Source of the DNA: Weissella soli
GTDB taxonomy: Bacteria > Bacillota > Bacilli > Lactobacillales > Lactobacillaceae
Assembly (NCBI RefSeq): GCF_001761545.1
Contig: NZ_CP017326.1
Span: forward strand, 1,302,001 to 1,366,000
Direction: 5' to 3'
DNA length: 64,000 nt
Made by a program: the position numbers and the translations under genes. Shown in pieces: positions 60,679 through 64,000 of the stretch; within the stretch, counting starts at the first letter, position 1; every line of letters begins with the position of its first letter. The notes beneath the pieces were generated by a model, which worked only from the letters and a program-made list of their open reading frames with translations, made no database searches and was not told the origin of the DNA.

Positions 60679-60687
60679 ATTATAACA
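60679..60687 (-). promoter_or_regulatory. gpmA promoter (extended -10)
   Basis: TGTTATAAT with TATAAT at 60679-60684 on the minus strand, 42 bp before the start. Confidence 0.6.
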
Positions 60688-60741
60688 AAATTCCGTAATA
60701 ATTTACAGGTATCTGATTATAATTATACGCCACTTTGTGGA

Positions 60742-61755
60742 TTAGCGCTTAATGGTCCCATTTTCAATGGTGATTCCTGATGAATGGACGACCGTTGCTC
60801 GTTCAGGGTAAATTCGACTAATCAAACTATTGATGGCGGTTGGTACTTCACCAAAGCCAGTTGCAATTAATTCAGCCTTTCCTGGGTAACCAGCGACATC
60901 CCCCACAGCATAAACTCCTGGTACACTGGTCTCCATTTGCTGCGATACCGTAAACTTTTGCCGTGCGACCTCTGGCTGAATCGTCCAACCAGCGACAATT
61001 TTATTTTCTGAAAGAAAACCATAATTGATCATGATTTCATCTACCACGATTTGTTTATGTTCTGCCTCACGCACCTTCGCAAGTGTCACCAACAAGGACC
61101 CATCCATCTGTTTTTCAATCGCTTCAATCGTGTACGGTGTGTCAACGATCACATCTGAAGCGGCTAAGTCGGAAACCGCTCGTTCCATCGCGCGAAATTT
61201 ATCGCGTCGATGCGTCAAATGTACCTCACTTGCCACAGTGTTTAAGAGGGTGGCCATATCGACCGCTGAATCCCCACCGCCAGCTACTAAAACACGTTTA
61301 TCCCGGAAATGCTCAAGCTCGTTCAAAAAGTAGTTGATCCCTGCATCTGCTAGGTCTCCTTCAAGGGCGGGTGCTAAACGCCGTGGTTCAAAGGCGCCCT
61401 TACCCGTGGCAACAATCACGCCTTTCGTCCAAATATCGTCCTGACTTGTATGCACGATAAATCCAGTGCCTTCTGGGCGCACATCCAACACCGTGGTATT
61501 TAAACGCACATCGGTCTCAAACTGTTGCATTTGCGTCTGCAAGTTGGCGATTAATTCACGGCCGTTTGTACCGACGAAACCAGCAATATCCAAAATCGAC
61601 TTTTGTGGATATAAATTAGCGACCTGACCACCAACAGCAGCCAAACTCTCAATCACAACTGTATCTAGTTCCCGCAGACCAGCATAAAAGGCTGCAAACA
61701 TCCCCACGGGCCCCGCACCAATAATTACTACATCAGTTGTCGTCTTATATGTCAT
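60742..61755 (-). CDS. Ferredoxin--NADP+ reductase (YumC/TrxR-like type)
   Basis: A 337-residue flavoprotein. FAD motif VIIGAGPVGMFAAFYAGL near residue 9, GGQVANLYPQKSILDIAGF, NADPH motif VLVAGGGDSAVDMA near 155, and FAD-binding GVYAVGDVAGYPGK near 275. It lacks the CxxC of thioredoxin reductase, which identifies the Bacillus-type Fnr. It transfers electrons between NADPH and ferredoxin or flavodoxin. ATG 61755 has AAGGAT 6 bases upstream; the ATG 5 codons earlier overlaps this site. Confidence 0.9.
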   Translation of the reverse strand: MTYKTTTDVVIIGAGPVGMFAAFYAGLRELDTVVIESLAAVGGQVANLYPQKSILDIAGFVGTNGRELIANLQTQMQQFETDVRLNTTVLDVRPEGTGFIVHTSQDDIWTKGVIVATGKGAFEPRRLAPALEGDLADAGINYFLNELEHFRDKRVLVAGGGDSAVDMATLLNTVASEVHLTHRRDKFRAMERAVSDLAASDVIVDTPYTIEAIEKQMDGSLLVTLAKVREAEHKQIVVDEIMINYGFLSENKIVAGWTIQPEVARQKFTVSQQMETSVPGVYAVGDVAGYPGKAELIATGFGEVPTAINSLISRIYPERATVVHSSGITIENGTIKR

Positions 61756-61848
61756 TACTTTATCCTTCATATTTTGTACCTGTTATTTGCATATATCAAA
61801 TCCCATTTTACCAGAATTAAGCTGCACATTTTTTCATTTTAAAGCAAA

Positions 61849-61878
61849 AGAGGAGTCAGCCCACTAGCTGACTCCTCT
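61849..61878 (-). terminator. Terminator of mltG
   Basis: AGAGGAGTCAGC and GCTGACTCCTCT form a perfect 12-bp stem with a short T-run on the minus strand, 12 bp after the stop. Confidence 0.85.
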
Positions 61879-61889
61879 GATGAAAAACA

Positions 61890-63062
61890 TTACTTTGATG
61901 ACTTCTTAGAAGACGCCTCATCAGCCACTTGATTGTTAATCGATTCAAGTGATGACGCTGCAGCTTGGTGTTTAGCATAATCGTGATTGTACACAATGGC
62001 ACCTGTCTTCAAATTAGCCACGAAGTACAAGTAATCTTTATCCCGATCTTTGGGATTCAAAACTGCCTTGATAGACTCCAAGCTCGGACTGTTAAATGGT
62101 CCTGGCCCCAAGCCGGAATTCTTGTACAAGTTATAAGGCGAGTTAACTTGCACATCTGCATTTGTCAGGTTCACCTTATCAGAATTCAGGGCATACTTGA
62201 CTGTGATGTCTGATTGAATTGGCATATTAATTGCTAAACGATTCAAGAACACACCGGCAATAATAGCCCGGTTTTTAGCATCAACACCTTCTTTTTCAAC
62301 AATTGAAGCGAGGGTTAAGACTTCCTGGGTAGTCATATCAGCCTTTTTGATGTCTGACAACAAGGGTTGCACATTATCGTATTCAGTTGAAACCATGATT
62401 TGAATTAAATCTTTAACTGATTTTACGCTCGTAATATCATAAGTTGCCGGGTACAAATAGCCCTCTAACTTGTAACGAGTTTTCTTTGATGCAATCGCTG
62501 AATCCAAGAAACCCGGATAGGTCTTATTCAAGAACGTCAAAAAGGTAGTATCATTCAATGCCTTCAAGAAATCTTGCTTTGAAAACTTAGTCTTGGCAGC
62601 GACTTCATCAGCAATATCTGAAGCCATCTCACCTTCACGCACGATGACCGCATGTGTATTATTCAATGGATAGCTGGTCCCACCGGCCTCAATTTTAGCA
62701 ATCAATGTCTTAATTGGCATTGCTTTACTCAATTGAAAATAGCCGGCCTTTAAATTTTCTGCACCATGAACCGCTAAATAATTAAGCACCGGCGTTGTTG
62801 AACGGACTAACCCGGCTTTAGCCAAAACTTGCGCAATGTCCGTTGTCGTTGCCCCCGCAGGAATGTGAATTTCCTTTTTCTTAGTGCTCTTTGGATTCAC
62901 CGCGGTGTAATCCGTGGCAGCCTGATGTGCTGTGTACAATTGATAGCCCTTATATCCACCAAAGCCAAGGATGGCGACAATAATTAGCACCACAATCCAA
63001 GGCCAAATACGACGCTTTTTATGTGTATCTTGGCTTCGAGCTGATCGAGGTTCGAACTCCAT
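61890..63062 (-). CDS. mltG: Endolytic transglycosylase MltG
   Basis: A 390-residue membrane protein: basic cytoplasmic tail, one helix (~22-41), a LysM-like N-terminal subdomain (IHIPAGATTTDIAQVLAKAG), and the YceG catalytic domain with LASIVEKEGVDAKNR (catalytic Glu) and VFLNRLAINMPIQSDITVKYAL. It cuts nascent glycan strands and is thought to set their length. ATG 63062 has AGGAG 7 bases upstream; the ATG two codons earlier is only 1 base from it. Ends in a Ser/Lys-rich tail. Confidence 0.93.
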   Translation of the reverse strand: MEFEPRSARSQDTHKKRRIWPWIVVLIIVAILGFGGYKGYQLYTAHQAATDYTAVNPKSTKKKEIHIPAGATTTDIAQVLAKAGLVRSTTPVLNYLAVHGAENLKAGYFQLSKAMPIKTLIAKIEAGGTSYPLNNTHAVIVREGEMASDIADEVAAKTKFSKQDFLKALNDTTFLTFLNKTYPGFLDSAIASKKTRYKLEGYLYPATYDITSVKSVKDLIQIMVSTEYDNVQPLLSDIKKADMTTQEVLTLASIVEKEGVDAKNRAIIAGVFLNRLAINMPIQSDITVKYALNSDKVNLTNADVQVNSPYNLYKNSGLGPGPFNSPSLESIKAVLNPKDRDKDYLYFVANLKTGAIVYNHDYAKHQAAASSLESINNQVADEASSKKSSK

Positions 63063-63129
63063 GTTCATACTCCTTAAATTCTAGTCCATATACCAGTGTT
63101 TCATAATACACAGTACGCATATATATAAA

Positions 63130-63167
63130 AACACAACCAAAAATAATAATAACATTTTTGGTTGTGT
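63130..63167 (-). terminator. Terminator of pheT
   Basis: ACACAACCAAAAA and TTTTTGGTTGTGT form a perfect 13-bp stem with an 11-base loop and flanking T run on the minus strand. Confidence 0.88.
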
Positions 63168-63209
63168 ATAATGTTTCATTTTATAGACATTCTAAAAATC
63201 AGACAAGCC

Positions 63210-64000
63210 TTAGCGAATTTCAGCATGATGATTTTCAGCTAATTTTTGTTCAATTTTGGCCACTGCGGCATTGATTTCGTCATCAACTAACGTCTTTTCT
63301 GGATCAACAAATGTTAACGCATAGGCCAAGGACTTCATGCCTGCCGCCACGTTTGTGCCACTATAAACATCAAATAACGTGACATCATGCAAGTGTTGCC
63401 CCCCGGCCGTGATAATGGTCTCACGGACAGCCGCCGCAGTGGTATCTGCGGTCACCAAGATAGCTAAATCACGCGCAATAGCTGGGAATTTAGAAATTGC
63501 TTCATAATTTGTTTTGTTTTTAGGCAAAATTAAGATGGCCGCTAAATTCAATTCAAAACCATATGTTTCGCCAATGCCATATTCTTTAGCCGTCAATGGG
63601 TGAATTTGACCAATAAAACCAATCAAGGTTTCACCAACATAAATATCAGCAGTCCGACCCGGATGCATATCTTCACGCGCCCCGTTTGCTTCAAAACGCA
63701 CGGATTGTGCGAGAGCATAATTGGCTAATAGTTGTTCAACAACCCCCTTCAAAACGAAGAAATCAGCCTTCTTAGCGGGCGTTGCCCATGTCTTTGGCAA
63801 CCAATTACCAGCAATCACACCGGCTAAGTGTTCAATTTCTGCTGGCCGTTGTGTGGTATCGCCATCAGAAACAAAGACCCGGCCCTGTTCATAAAGCGCG
63901 ATATCGCTTTGCTTGCGGGCAACGTTATAAGCGACATCATCCAACAAACCGGTTAATAAGCTCACCCGGGTTTGTTGGCGGTCTTGTGACATCGGATAGT
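63210..64000 (-). CDS. pheT: Phenylalanyl-tRNA synthetase beta subunit (C-terminal part)
   Basis: The last ~263 codons of pheT, open to the window edge; the upstream part is missing. Visible: PMSQDRQQTRVSLLTGLLD, DIALYEQGRVF, FFVLKGVVEQLL, HPGRTADIYVGETLIGFIGQIHP, then the C-terminal anticodon-binding FDX-ACB domain (FPAIARDLAILV, VTLFDVYSGTNVAAGMKSLAYALTF and DDEINAAVAKI). It charges tRNA-Phe together with PheS, which should lie beyond the edge. Confidence 0.95.
   Translation of the reverse strand, partial: YPMSQDRQQTRVSLLTGLLDDVAYNVARKQSDIALYEQGRVFVSDGDTTQRPAEIEHLAGVIAGNWLPKTWATPAKKADFFVLKGVVEQLLANYALAQSVRFEANGAREDMHPGRTADIYVGETLIGFIGQIHPLTAKEYGIGETYGFELNLAAILILPKNKTNYEAISKFPAIARDLAILVTADTTAAAVRETIITAGGQHLHDVTLFDVYSGTNVAAGMKSLAYALTFVDPEKTLVDDEINAAVAKIEQKLAENHHAEIR

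Noticed and set aside
1-64000. CRISPR array, insertion sequence, prophage or integrated element
   Set aside because: No regularly spaced repeats, transposase, integrase or phage structural genes were seen; the gene content is core genome.

Overview
This 64-kb window is a piece of low-GC Gram-positive chromosome, almost certainly from Lactobacillales. The gene set fits a Leuconostocaceae-type lactic acid bacterium, and Weissella is my best guess. That placement is inference from remembered family content: a KxYKxGKxW secretion signal, DUF2969 and DUF3042 proteins, PepV, a tRNA-Leu(AAG), a glnR-glnA pair and a ROK glucokinase in a yqgQ/rhomboid neighbourhood. Most of the window is core genome on the minus strand. 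I see no insertion sequence, prophage, integrase or CRISPR array.

Layout. 1-3.4 kb: N-terminal part of a CopB-type copper ATPase, divergent from a TetR regulator, then an MDR-type oxidoreductase, tRNA-Leu and a second TetR gene. 3.5-6.9 kb: smpB, rnr (with a long hairpin in its leader) and secG. 6.9-11.9 kb: pepP followed by a run of phosphoesterase, YutD and HAD genes. 11.9-16.6 kb: menaquinone genes menF-menD-menH-menC, with overlapping ends. 16.8-20.4 kb: cupin, YagU-like membrane protein, YjbR, L27/L21 with an L21 leader, an HTH protein and a structurally odd tRNA-Arg. 20.5-24.4 kb: an SDR and queT under a preQ1-I riboswitch, then a tightly coupled operon of three unrecognised genes. 24.5-31.9 kb: glnRA, miaA, a rhodanese-like protein, a LysM/CAP secreted protein, glucokinase with a cre site, yqgQ, rhomboid protease and 5-FTHF cyclo-ligase. 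32-37.6 kb: class B PBP, greA, yfhO. 37.8-42.9 kb: pstSCAB1B2-phoU with TTGTAAAG repeats upstream. 43-48.6 kb: pepV, an unrecognised CxC/His protein, a MacB-like ABC exporter with a divergent TetR, tRNA-Glu. 48.7-55.7 kb: proC, rodA, DUF2969, mreB, murF and a second MacB-like ABC system. 55.8-59.9 kb: nucleoside ABC transporter genes behind three PurBox-like sites. 60-64 kb: gpmA, ferredoxin-NADP reductase, mltG and the 3' part of pheT.

How the genes fit together. The window mixes housekeeping (trans-translation, tRNA modification and charging, ribosomal proteins, transcript cleavage) with cell-envelope work (RodA/MreB/MurF/PBP/MltG/YfhO) and nutrient uptake (phosphate, nucleosides, queuosine precursor). 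Several regulatory circuits can be read directly: four divergent or self-controlling repressor/operator layouts, a preQ1 riboswitch, an L21 autoregulatory leader, a cre site on glucokinase, PurBoxes and Pho-like repeats. The least explained part is the three-gene operon at 22.0-24.4 kb. Other oddities are L27 without the adjacent Prp protease gene, a PstS with no lipobox cysteine, a rhodanese with no catalytic cysteine, and the mismatched tRNA-Arg.
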